Source: an uncultured Clostridia bacterium | GTDB taxonomy: Bacteria; Bacillota; Clostridia; UBA1381 | Direction of reading: 5' to 3' | Length of the DNA stretch: 64,000 bases | Assembly (NCBI GenBank): GCA_934486735.1 | Contig: CAKSQL010000010.1 | Coordinates: 13,432-77,431, forward strand | Shown: positions 34,829 to 43,599 of the stretch, piece after piece | How the letters are laid out: each line of letters starts with the position of its first letter | Position numbering within the stretch: the stretch's first letter is position 1 | Notes under the pieces: generated by a model | The model's database searches: none | What the model saw: the letters and a program-made list of their open reading frames with translations, nothing else | What the model was told of the DNA's origin: nothing | Made by a program: the position numbers and the translations under genes

Positions 34829-36100
34829 TTGTCGCTTGAAAACAAAAAAACAGGAAAATTTTTGCTTAATAAAAATATTTCGGCAAAAGCGAATACAGCG
34901 GTAAATAAGTCGGAATTAATTAGGTTTTGGCATAATTTTAGTTTTGGAGTTTCGCGGCTTAAAATAGAAGAAACCGATGAGTTTGTTTTCTCTGTCGGAA
35001 ATGCTGCAAAACCGGAACTTGCTGATTATGCATACGCAGTCAATATTGAAGAAGACGGGATTTTCGTTGCAGCGAGCAACGAGAAAAATCTTATATACGG
35101 ATTCATGACGCTTTTGAATATGATTCAAATGGATGAACCGGAATGCGCATATCTGAAATGTTGTGAGTTGAGAGAAAGTCCGAAAATAAAGATTCGTATG
35201 GCGCACTTTTGTGTTTTTCATGATACCGAACTTTGGGAGTTGGAAAAGTTTGTAAAGCTTTGCGCTGCGCTTAAGTATTCGCATGTTATTGTTGAGTTTT
35301 GGGGAATGTTGAAGCTTGACTGCATGAAAGAACTTGCATGGGAGCGAGGGTTTGATAAGAATCAGATAAGTCCCATAATCAAAACGGCAAATGAACTTGG
35401 ACTTGAAATCGTGCCGATGTTTAATCACTGGGGGCATGCGTCGGCAGGTCAGCTTATGCATGGAAAGCATGTTGTTCTCGATCAAAATCCGTCGCTGCAA
35501 TATCTGTTCAGTGATGGCGGTTGGAGGTGGAGAATAGAGAGAAACGATGTAAGGGTGCTGCTGAGACAAATTCGTGCGGAACTTGAGGAGTTATGCGGCG
35601 CGGGTGAATATTTTCACATAGGCTGCGATGAGGCGTTTGGATTCGGATATTCAAAGCATGAAACAGATGAACTTGCAGAGTTTATAAATGAAGTGAGTGA
35701 CGAATTAAAGCAAAGCGGAAGAAAGGCAATAATGTGGGCGGATATGCTGCTTAGTCAAAGAAACGGTGATGAATATGTATGCAACGCACCTGATATAGAG
35801 AGCGAAAAATATATGATGTCAAAACTGAATAAGGAAATTTTAATGGCAGATTGGCAATATACTGTTAAAAAATTGCCGGTTGAGACTTCAATAGCCCTTA
35901 AAAAAGCAGGTTTTGATGTGCTGATTTGTCCATGGGATATCAGTGATGATGCCTGTGACGCCTGCGTCGGAACAGCAAAGGAATATGAGCTTGGCGGAGT
36001 GCTTCATACCACCTGGCACACATTGACAAGCGGATATCAATATGTAAGCAGGGTAGCGGCAGAGTGTTGGAGCGATGAAAAAAAGCCAACTATATTTTAA
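34829..36100 (+). CDS. Cytoplasmic GH20 beta-N-acetylhexosaminidase-like protein, 3' end frameshifted
   Basis: 423 aa as read. The catalytic Asp-Glu pair of GH20 is present in FHIGCDEAF (Asp267-Glu268), preceded by NHWGHASAGQLMHG and an N-terminal GH20b-like alpha/beta domain. There is no signal peptide, so it should remove GlcNAc/GalNAc from imported oligosaccharides. Start is TTG 34829, with AGAGGA 9 nt upstream; an ATG at 34811 precedes that site. The frame ends abruptly after an A7 run (36078-36084). In the +1-shifted frame the protein continues for about 35 residues to 36189, finishing NYEKSGWAKRETGIKL, which reads like the natural GH20 C-terminus. Confidence 0.85.
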   Translation: MSLENKKTGKFLLNKNISAKANTAVNKSELIRFWHNFSFGVSRLKIEETDEFVFSVGNAAKPELADYAYAVNIEEDGIFVAASNEKNLIYGFMTLLNMIQMDEPECAYLKCCELRESPKIKIRMAHFCVFHDTELWELEKFVKLCAALKYSHVIVEFWGMLKLDCMKELAWERGFDKNQISPIIKTANELGLEIVPMFNHWGHASAGQLMHGKHVVLDQNPSLQYLFSDGGWRWRIERNDVRVLLRQIRAELEELCGAGEYFHIGCDEAFGFGYSKHETDELAEFINEVSDELKQSGRKAIMWADMLLSQRNGDEYVCNAPDIESEKYMMSKLNKEILMADWQYTVKKLPVETSIALKKAGFDVLICPWDISDDACDACVGTAKEYELGGVLHTTWHTLTSGYQYVSRVAAECWSDEKKPTIF

Positions 36101-36189
36101 AAAATGCGGCACTTATGCGAAAAATAAACCCGAACAGTAATTACGAAAAATCAGGTTGGGCAAAGCGCGAGACGGGAATAAAGCTTTAA
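36085..36189 (+). pseudogene. Out-of-frame C-terminal tail of the GH20 gene
   Basis: After the A7 run the alternative frame stays open to a TAA at 36187-36189 and encodes ANYILKNAALMRKI followed by NPNSNYEKSGWAKRETGIKL. The sequence has normal codon use and a plausible domain end, so the true gene very likely includes it, either after correcting a one-base homopolymer error or through slippage. Confidence 0.65.
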
Positions 36190-36441
36190 TATGCTGTCGA
36201 TAGTATCATTTTTTTCAGAGATGAAGTTCCGCTTTCGCTGCGTTAAAATACTTAGAAATCTGTCAATGATCACTTTCATTTTTGCCTTGTGAAATCAAAA
36301 ATTCTTTCTCAAAACTCTATGACCTTAAAAGGATAGGGATTTTAACAGAAACGCAGAGGCAGATGACGTTTTGTGCGTTTCTTTAAAATAATAATCCGGA
36401 CAACTGTTCGGAAATATAAAAATAAGGAGTGTTTCTAAAAA
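36190..36441 (+). promoter_or_regulatory. Upstream region of the large secreted-protein operon
   Basis: No gene. A hairpin AGAAACGCA/TGCGTTTCT (36347-36355, 36374-36382) is followed by only a few T and may be a weak terminator. A 16-bp near-palindrome CCGGACA-AC-TGTTCGG (36396-36411) sits just 30 bp before the next start and could be an operator or RNA hairpin. No convincing -35/-10 pair was found. Confidence 0.5.
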
Positions 36442-39400
36442 ATGAAAAAGAAACTTATTTCATCAATTTGCGCATTGGCGATGGCTTCTTCATGTCTGCC
36501 TATGCTGGCGCACGCTGACGAGACCGATACGCTTTATGTGCTGTCGGACAACACCTTTACGGCGGCTGATAAAAATTTGTATGCGCAAAGCGGAACAACG
36601 CTCACAAATTTCGAAACGGGAGCGGAGTACAAGTGGTCTGACGATTCAAATGCAGAGCTGAGACAATTTGACGGCTACGGAAAAACAAGACGTTCAACGC
36701 TGCCTTATTTCGGCGACGAAATGACCGGCGGAAATTTAGAGAACGACGGTCAGCCTTATCTGACGTGGACATCATGGGGCAGCAATGTATGGTCAACGGC
36801 GGAATTTGACTTAAAGGATGTTTACAGCGTAAACGGCGTGGACGTGTGGCAGATGATTCAAAACAATTCAAACGGACATGTATGGCAGATGGGCGATATC
36901 GAAATATATGCCGGCGAAACAAAGGATAATATGCAGAAGGTATGGTCAGGGTCTGCAAATACAATGACTGCCGACGAAATTTATATTTCGGACGAGGATG
37001 CCGCAAAGGGCGCTGTGAAAAGAAAGGCGGTAAATACTCCGGCGGCATTTGCCGCAGTGAATGCAAGATATATTAATGTAAAGATTAAAAAAGCTCCGAG
37101 TCTTACAATTGGTGACAAAACTTATACTATCGGACAAATGAGACCTGCCGAAATGGTAATCTTCGGCAAACCGATAAAAAGCGAGACTCAGATTAAAGTA
37201 ACCAAGGAAATTGAGAAGATTGAAAAAATCATGGAAGCCGGTCTTTATCTTACAAGCGAAAGCGTTCAAGCGCTCAACGGTGCACTGACAGACCTTAAGG
37301 CTTTGGACGGTACGGATGACGATCTGGCAGCTGTAGCCATCGATGATGCCGAGGCAGCTGTTTCGGGTGTTAGCTATTCGGGCACACATTACACTCTTTC
37401 GGGAAATAAGTGGACAGAATGGGATACATCGAAGTTTTACAGCATATGGGATCCAGATATGACGCTTGAATCTCTCGGAAATGTCGCAAGCTATAACTAC
37501 ATGGAGGCGGATTCAATACAAAATCAGAGTAAAGAAGATCCGAATTGCACTAAGCTTAACAGCGGTGACATTTACAACAGTTCAAGCACTGTATGGACTG
37601 CATGGGATTCACCGAGACCGATAGCTGTAAAATTTGATCTTGGAGCAAAATATGCGGTTGATCGCGTAGATGTTATCCAGGATATCATGAATAACGCAAA
37701 CTCTATGAGATATGTTGAAGTGTATCTGTCGGAGGACGGCGTGAACTACTCAAAGGCAGGCGGCGCTGCCGGCGTAAATGATAACAAGATCGAGGGCGAC
37801 CACAGCAACGCACGCTATCCGCATGACCATGCAATGACAGCTGTAAAATTTGCGGCACAAAGAGCCAGATATGTAATTGTTGTTGCAACCAGACTCGCAA
37901 ATCAGCTCAGACTTGCAGATATTGCTGTATTCGGATACAAAAATGATGCCGAGCTTACAATTGCGGACGCTGAAAAATATATTGACGCAGCTGAATATTA
38001 CACTGCCGATTCAATAGCAAATCTCAAAGATGCAATCGAAATCGTACGTGCAGGCGGCGATGTATCGGGAATTGAAAATGCATGCAATGCACTTGAAATT
38101 GTAAATCCGAGATATGTTCTTTCGGGCAATAAATGGACAGATGGAGATAAAACATATTACAGAGAATTGTCACCATCGATTGAACTGAACAACTATACCA
38201 ACAAGCCGACATATAAATGGGCAGAGGGTTCAAGCGTACAGTGCGGTCAGCTTGATGCAAACTGTGATCGTATGAACGGTGGAAAAATCATGGACATGGA
38301 CGGCACAAACGGAACAAGCACAAAGTGGGATGACCCCAAGCCCGGTATAGCACTTTGGGATTTGGGAACAACCGCGATGGTTGACAGAGTTGATGTGTTC
38401 AGCGACTATAGTGCAAACAAACAGCTCGGAACGGTAAAGGTAAGAGTGTCTGAGGACGGCGAAAACTTTACAGAGATAAAGACAATAAAAGCTCCGGGCG
38501 AGTATACAACGACTCAGACATTGCATATGGCATCGGTAAGATTCGCTCCGGTAAAGGCGCGCTATGTTGAAGTTACCGCATTGAGAGCAGACAGACCGGC
38601 GGTTATGACCAACATTAACGAGATGACGATATTCGGAATCGGCAAAGATTATTCAAAGCTTGTTAAAGAACTCTACATGTACAGCGACAGTGCACTTGAG
38701 GGTGCAAGAGAGTTTATGAGCGAGACGGACTACGGTGAATTGTCGGCACTTGTTGCAGAGGGCAGACAGATTATCGCAGAGCAGACAGCTTCAAAGGCAG
38801 ACGCAGACGCAAAGGCTGATGCGATAGCTGATAAGAACAGCAGTATCGCATATCCGAACGTCGGGGCATTGACAAACAATGCCGAGGAGCAGTTCTGCCC
38901 GGGCGTTGACAATGTCAATGCCGGATTGACATACACGATAACTTCGTCGGATTCGCAGTCCGAATTTATCACAAATGACAAGAATCTCAGCAAGCTGACG
39001 GGCGGCGCGATTGCGTCGACCAGCGGCGAGAACGCAGTATACGGACGTTACTACGGCGATGCTGAAATAAGCGTGGTATTCAATGCACACCAGCAGCTGT
39101 ATTTTACAGGCGCGGATGTCTTTGAATGGGCAAATGATACCCTAGGTGTTTCTTCGATGTCGGTAGCGGTGAGTGAGGACGGCAAAACCTATACTGAGAT
39201 AGCTTCGGAAAACTCGGGATATGTGAACGGTTCGGACGGCTTGGCAAGACCGGAGGGTTCGAGCTCGGTACTTAATAAGATTTCGGCAGGCTTCCTGCCC
39301 GTTAAAGGACAGTATATAAAAATTACGACAACAAAACGAGGATATCAGCAGGTTATCGGAGAAATAGTAATTAAGGGCTTTATGAAGCAGGTTGTTATCG

Positions 39401-39747
39401 AAAATCCGCTTACATTTGGCGAAACAAGCTACACAATCATGGACGCTGAGGGCGGAGACCTTGCGGACATTGCCGGAGCTGATATGATTTTGGCAAACGG
39501 AAAATTGATAAATGCAACCGCAGATGATATAATTTGTAATGTTATAACAGCGGTATACAGCGCAGACAACAAGCTTATAGCTCTTAATATAAGCAATGAT
39601 GTTACGGTCGGAGCTAAAGCCGATGCAGCGTGGGAAACGACAATTATGGATCTCGGCGGCATTTCGGAAGGTGCAAGACTTGTAAATTATGCATGGAGCA
39701 GTATAGACAGCTCAATGATGCCGAGAGCGGCAGTACAGAATTTTTAA
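36442..39747 (+). CDS. Large secreted protein with four F5/8 type C-like modules and FIVAR-like linkers
   Basis: 1101 aa with a signal peptide (about 1-26, ending LAHA). Modules in order: F5/8C-like at about 30-250, FIVAR-like helices about 250-320, F5/8C about 320-505, FIVAR-like about 505-560, F5/8C about 560-735, a helical stretch, F5/8C about 800-980, and a C-terminal Ig-like module ending VNYAWSSIDSSMMP. Each discoidin unit opens with a repeated LSxN...Y...YxW motif (for example LSDNTFTAADKNLY) and has a DLGxxYxVDRVDV-type strand and a VRVSEDGxNFTE-type strand. No catalytic domain is seen; probable role is glycan binding at the surface. AAGGAG precedes the ATG. First gene of a compact run of eight. 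Confidence 0.8.
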   Translation: MKKKLISSICALAMASSCLPMLAHADETDTLYVLSDNTFTAADKNLYAQSGTTLTNFETGAEYKWSDDSNAELRQFDGYGKTRRSTLPYFGDEMTGGNLENDGQPYLTWTSWGSNVWSTAEFDLKDVYSVNGVDVWQMIQNNSNGHVWQMGDIEIYAGETKDNMQKVWSGSANTMTADEIYISDEDAAKGAVKRKAVNTPAAFAAVNARYINVKIKKAPSLTIGDKTYTIGQMRPAEMVIFGKPIKSETQIKVTKEIEKIEKIMEAGLYLTSESVQALNGALTDLKALDGTDDDLAAVAIDDAEAAVSGVSYSGTHYTLSGNKWTEWDTSKFYSIWDPDMTLESLGNVASYNYMEADSIQNQSKEDPNCTKLNSGDIYNSSSTVWTAWDSPRPIAVKFDLGAKYAVDRVDVIQDIMNNANSMRYVEVYLSEDGVNYSKAGGAAGVNDNKIEGDHSNARYPHDHAMTAVKFAAQRARYVIVVATRLANQLRLADIAVFGYKNDAELTIADAEKYIDAAEYYTADSIANLKDAIEIVRAGGDVSGIENACNALEIVNPRYVLSGNKWTDGDKTYYRELSPSIELNNYTNKPTYKWAEGSSVQCGQLDANCDRMNGGKIMDMDGTNGTSTKWDDPKPGIALWDLGTTAMVDRVDVFSDYSANKQLGTVKVRVSEDGENFTEIKTIKAPGEYTTTQTLHMASVRFAPVKARYVEVTALRADRPAVMTNINEMTIFGIGKDYSKLVKELYMYSDSALEGAREFMSETDYGELSALVAEGRQIIAEQTASKADADAKADAIADKNSSIAYPNVGALTNNAEEQFCPGVDNVNAGLTYTITSSDSQSEFITNDKNLSKLTGGAIASTSGENAVYGRYYGDAEISVVFNAHQQLYFTGADVFEWANDTLGVSSMSVAVSEDGKTYTEIASENSGYVNGSDGLARPEGSSSVLNKISAGFLPVKGQYIKITTTKRGYQQVIGEIVIKGFMKQVVIENPLTFGETSYTIMDAEGGDLADIAGADMILANGKLINATADDIICNVITAVYSADNKLIALNISNDVTVGAKADAAWETTIMDLGGISEGARLVNYAWSSIDSSMMPRAAVQNF

Positions 39748-39759
39748 GATTATTTGTTT

Positions 39760-39785
39760 CGGGTCGGCGTAAAAACGCCGGCCCG
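39760..39785 (+). other. Strong intergenic hairpin
   Basis: 11-bp GC-rich stem CGGGTCGGCGT / ACGCCGGCCCG with one G-T pair and an AAAA loop, 12 bp after the stop of the preceding gene. No T-run, so it is probably an mRNA stability or processing element. Confidence 0.6.
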
Positions 39786-39817
39786 GGAAAATATGCCGGA
39801 AAGGGATGGTTAAAATA

Positions 39818-41884
39818 ATGAGAAAAAAGATTGTTGCAATTTTATGCCTGGCGGCAATGTGTATGAACTTCAGTGTGTTTGCGGAGAAGGAAAATCCGGT
39901 TTCGGCAGACGGTGAAATAAAGATAGAAACGGATGCGCCGGCTGAGGCAGAATCCGAAATTGAAAAAATTGAAGAAATTGAAGAAGAAAATAATGAAATT
40001 TTATATATAGAAAATGTTGTTCCGATGTCGGCGGAGGACAGGCGCACAGAGCTTGGTGCGCTGCTTGACGGAATCGGAAATTGCAATCCGAGAGAGGTTG
40101 CGGACGCGGACAGCTTAAAAGCGCTGGAGAGCGCCGCGGCGGACGCGGAGAACGTGTATAAAAACGACAACGCATCCGAGGAGGATATCACAAAGGCGAT
40201 TGAAGATATCAAGGCTGCAATAAGCAAAATGAAATATGTGAGCGGTATGAATATCCTCACTAATAATCAGTTGTCCGACTCGGAAAAGGAAAGCTTTTAT
40301 CCCGAGCTTTTGGGAGAAGAGCCGACGCTTGCATTTTTTGAGACGGATGCAGCTTATACATACTCGGACGGCTCGCCGATTGCCTCATTGGATGCAAAAA
40401 ATAACAAACTGTTTGACGGACTGTTAAACGGTACGGCGAGCAAAACAATGACAACCGCCGCGAATGTAACCGACCCGACCGAAATTGTATATGATTTGGG
40501 GACGGAATATTTTGTGTGCGGCGCCGATGTGTTTTCGCAGTTCTTTTACTTGAAAGACCAGGCATCATTCAGAAGAAACATCAAAGGCTTTAAGCTTGAA
40601 GCGAGCACCGACGGCAGCGAGTACAAGGCAATTGCGGAAGCAAATGCAAAAACAACGCTTTCGGATGGCGAGACAACCGCAAGATATGAAATAAAAACAA
40701 GTGCGGATTTCCCGGCTGTATCGGCAAGATATGTAAAAATAACGGTCAGCTGTGACGAAAACTCAACAAGGTACAACTTGAATGAAGTAGTAATAAAGGG
40801 ATTTAAGAGTCCTTATTCCAGAGATGATTTGTACGATGCCCTGAAAAAATGTACGGGCGTTGACGGCTCGGTAAATACTGCTCAGTCCTACAATGCATAT
40901 GTGAGTGCGTACAAAAAGGCAGAACAGATTTATTGGGACAGCAATGCGTCGGGACGCGAGATATATGAAGCAAAGCTTGAGCTTGAGAATGCATATGCGG
41001 CGCTTGAAAAACAGATTGAAGTGAAAATCTTAAGCGGAAATGTCGTTTCGGAATTTGATAAAAAAACCTACGGAGACTACAAGAACGATACATTGGATTT
41101 AAGCTACACTTATCTTGAGGATTCCAATCCGCAGATAATGTCACAGGATTCGAATCATACAAGATTATTACAGGGCGGCTGCGAACAGCTGACAACCTCC
41201 ACTTTGGTTTACGGAACATGGGACAACCCGAGACCTGCAAATATACTTTTTGATATGGGCGAGGAATGCTATGTCAGCGGCGTGGATGTTTGGGAATATT
41301 ACATTTCGAACAGCACAAGAACGGATAAGGTAACGGTTTCGGTCAGCAGTGACGGTAAAAACTTTACCGAGGTGAGCCAAACCAAAAATACCAAAAACGA
41401 TGACGAAAAGCAGGTTTCAAATTGCATATCGCAGGATTTTGAAGCGGCAAAATGCAGATATCTGCTCGTATCGGTGGAAAAGGGAAGCTCTCATCAGATA
41501 ACTTTAAACGAGGTTGTGATAAAGGGCTGCCGTATTCCGCAGGAGGCGCAAAACTGCTACAGCTTCGGAGTTTTTGATTATAAAAATCAATCGGGTTCAA
41601 GAGTTATATCGGCGGACGGAAACGATAAGCTTGTTGTTTCGGGAAGCGTGAAATCGAGCTTTGCCGACAGCAGAGACGTTGTTGTTATAACGGCTGCATA
41701 CAAAAATAATATGCTTGCGGCGTGGGACACGCAGGCGGTGCATACATCGCCCTACGGAACGGCGGAGTTTAAAAATACTCTTGATACAAACAGCGAAAAC
41801 GGATATGAGATATACACCTTTGTGTGGGATTCGCTGTTTGGCGGATTGGCACTGTCTCAGCAGAAACCGTTCGGAACGCTTTAA
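39818..41884 (+). CDS. Secreted F5/8 type C and FIVAR-like protein
   Basis: 688 aa. Signal peptide 1-22 (ending SVFA), an acidic spacer (EIEKIEEIEEENNEI), FIVAR-like helices, F5/8C-like module 1 (opening ILTNNQLSDSEKESFY), a second FIVAR-like segment, F5/8C-like module 2 (opening ILSGNVVSEFDKKTY), and a C-terminal Ig-like module with YTFVWDSLFGG. It is a shorter relative of the 1101-aa neighbour upstream. ATG 39818 lies 12 nt after AAAGGG; ATG 39806 sits too close to that site. The next gene starts 23 bp after the stop. Likely glycan-binding; no enzyme motif seen. Confidence 0.8.
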   Translation: MRKKIVAILCLAAMCMNFSVFAEKENPVSADGEIKIETDAPAEAESEIEKIEEIEEENNEILYIENVVPMSAEDRRTELGALLDGIGNCNPREVADADSLKALESAAADAENVYKNDNASEEDITKAIEDIKAAISKMKYVSGMNILTNNQLSDSEKESFYPELLGEEPTLAFFETDAAYTYSDGSPIASLDAKNNKLFDGLLNGTASKTMTTAANVTDPTEIVYDLGTEYFVCGADVFSQFFYLKDQASFRRNIKGFKLEASTDGSEYKAIAEANAKTTLSDGETTARYEIKTSADFPAVSARYVKITVSCDENSTRYNLNEVVIKGFKSPYSRDDLYDALKKCTGVDGSVNTAQSYNAYVSAYKKAEQIYWDSNASGREIYEAKLELENAYAALEKQIEVKILSGNVVSEFDKKTYGDYKNDTLDLSYTYLEDSNPQIMSQDSNHTRLLQGGCEQLTTSTLVYGTWDNPRPANILFDMGEECYVSGVDVWEYYISNSTRTDKVTVSVSSDGKNFTEVSQTKNTKNDDEKQVSNCISQDFEAAKCRYLLVSVEKGSSHQITLNEVVIKGCRIPQEAQNCYSFGVFDYKNQSGSRVISADGNDKLVVSGSVKSSFADSRDVVVITAAYKNNMLAAWDTQAVHTSPYGTAEFKNTLDTNSENGYEIYTFVWDSLFGGLALSQQKPFGTL

Positions 41885-41907
41885 GCAGAAAGGCTATGGA
41901 TGGATAT

Positions 41908-43599
41908 ATGAAAAAAAGATTTTTATTAAGCTTAATATCGGCGGCGGTAATCTTTTCTTCTGCCGCACAGGCTGCCGGGATAGACAGCGTGAGATTCGAT
42001 ACGGCAGGGGCAACGTTGACGGTCTCGGGAACAGCTGAGGGCGGCAGCGGAGTGAATATGGTTACGCTCAGAGTTTTCGCTCCGGGGAAAACTGCCGAAA
42101 ATGTTAAGGATTTATCGCTTGATGAGCAGAAAGCGGCGATTGAGTATCTGTATCAGACCGAGCTTGGCTCGGACGGCGGATTTTCGTTTACATATCATCC
42201 GCAGAATATAGCGGACGGCAATCACAAGATTTATGTAACCGCTCCGGACGGAAGTATGTATTCGCAGTATGTTCTTATGCTGAACAAGGATACGGCGGCA
42301 GAGCTTATAAGTGACTTAAATGCTGCCGATACAAAGGAAAAAATGTATGCGGCGCTAACCAAGCATAATTATGTTTTAACCGGTGTGGAAACTATTGACG
42401 AAATTGCGGCAAAGCATCCGGACAATGATTTGACCGATTTGATATCGGGAATGCTTGCCGGAATGAAGTTTACCGACGCAGCGTCGGTTTCGGATGCCGC
42501 TGCCGATGCTGCGATAGTTGCAGATATCAATCTCGCAAAAGACGGAACTGAAATAACAAAGATTTTGGCGGATTACGGAGAAATTTTAAAAATTTCGGAG
42601 AACCCGATTTACAAAACTCTCTTTTTGAGTTTTGCCGATAAGGTGAGTGAAAAATTTGTAAATCAAGAATATAAAAATACGCAGGAGTTCTTAACAAGCT
42701 TTTTCGATACCGTTATCACAGAAAAAATAAACAGCGTTTCAAATTATACCGGCGTGTCAGCTGTGTTTGACGCATCGCGCGATTATCTGACGGCTTTTAA
42801 TTTTGACAGGTATGACAAGCTTTCGGATTCTCAGAAGGTATATGTTCAGAAAAAGGTTGCGGATTCTGGAGATTACAAAAATGTCTCCGAGATAGAAAAA
42901 GTATTCAACAACGCGGTTAAAAATCCGCCGTCCGAAAATAACGGCGGCAGCGGCGGAGGCGGTGGAGGAAGTTCGTCCTCCGGCGGCAAAAAGAATACAT
43001 CGTCATCGGGAAATGCGATAGGAATTTCAAAGGACACCGGCTCAAACGGCGATAAAAAGGATATATTTGATGACCTTTCATCGGCAGAATGGGCAAGAGA
43101 AAGCATTCTTGCTTTGTACGAAAAAGGCATTGTCAGCGGAATGGGCGAGAATAAGTTTGACCCGTCGGGCAGAGTGACAAGAGAGCAGTTTGCAAAAATG
43201 ATAGTGTCTGCATGCGGCAAATTTGAACAGAATGCGGAATGTAACTTTACCGATACCGATAAAAATGCATGGTACGCTCCGTATGTCGCATCGGCGGCAA
43301 ATGCGGGAATTGTGTTTGGCATCGATGAGAGTAATTTCGGAATCGGGCGAAATATCACGCGTGAGGATATGGCGGTTATGATATACAGAGCGGCAGGAAT
43401 GAGCGCTGAGCAGGCGGATGAGCTTTTTGCTGATGATTCGGAGCTTTCCGATTATGCAAGAGAAGCGGTCTATACCTTGAAAGCAAAAAAAATCATGAGC
43501 GGCAAGGGCGATAACAGGTTTGAGCCTAAGGCATATGCAACACGTGCCGAGGCTGCAAGAATGATTTACAGTTTGATTGAGTTGGGAGGAGCAGTATGA
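41908..43599 (+). CDS. SLH-domain surface protein
   Basis: 563 aa. Signal peptide (KKRFLLSLISAAVIFSSAAQA), an N-terminal Ig-like region (about 23-125), an alpha-helical middle of unknown fold, a Gly/Ser-rich linker (GGSGGGGGGSSSSGGKK) and three C-terminal SLH repeats (about 390-560; FDPSGRVTREQFAKMIV, ITREDMAVMIYRAAG, ATRAEAARMIYSL). SLH repeats bind pyruvylated secondary cell-wall polymer, so the protein is anchored to the wall with its N-terminus outward. ATG 41908 is the most likely start; another at 41896 adds four residues. The stop overlaps the next start by 4 bp. Confidence 0.85.
   Translation: MKKRFLLSLISAAVIFSSAAQAAGIDSVRFDTAGATLTVSGTAEGGSGVNMVTLRVFAPGKTAENVKDLSLDEQKAAIEYLYQTELGSDGGFSFTYHPQNIADGNHKIYVTAPDGSMYSQYVLMLNKDTAAELISDLNAADTKEKMYAALTKHNYVLTGVETIDEIAAKHPDNDLTDLISGMLAGMKFTDAASVSDAAADAAIVADINLAKDGTEITKILADYGEILKISENPIYKTLFLSFADKVSEKFVNQEYKNTQEFLTSFFDTVITEKINSVSNYTGVSAVFDASRDYLTAFNFDRYDKLSDSQKVYVQKKVADSGDYKNVSEIEKVFNNAVKNPPSENNGGSGGGGGGSSSSGGKKNTSSSGNAIGISKDTGSNGDKKDIFDDLSSAEWARESILALYEKGIVSGMGENKFDPSGRVTREQFAKMIVSACGKFEQNAECNFTDTDKNAWYAPYVASAANAGIVFGIDESNFGIGRNITREDMAVMIYRAAGMSAEQADELFADDSELSDYAREAVYTLKAKKIMSGKGDNRFEPKAYATRAEAARMIYSLIELGGAV

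Noticed and set aside
36101..36189. A separate small gene MRKINPNSNYEKSG... starting at 36115
   Set aside because: The frame is better explained as the displaced C-terminus of the GH20 gene, because it extends upstream to the A7 tract without a ribosome site.
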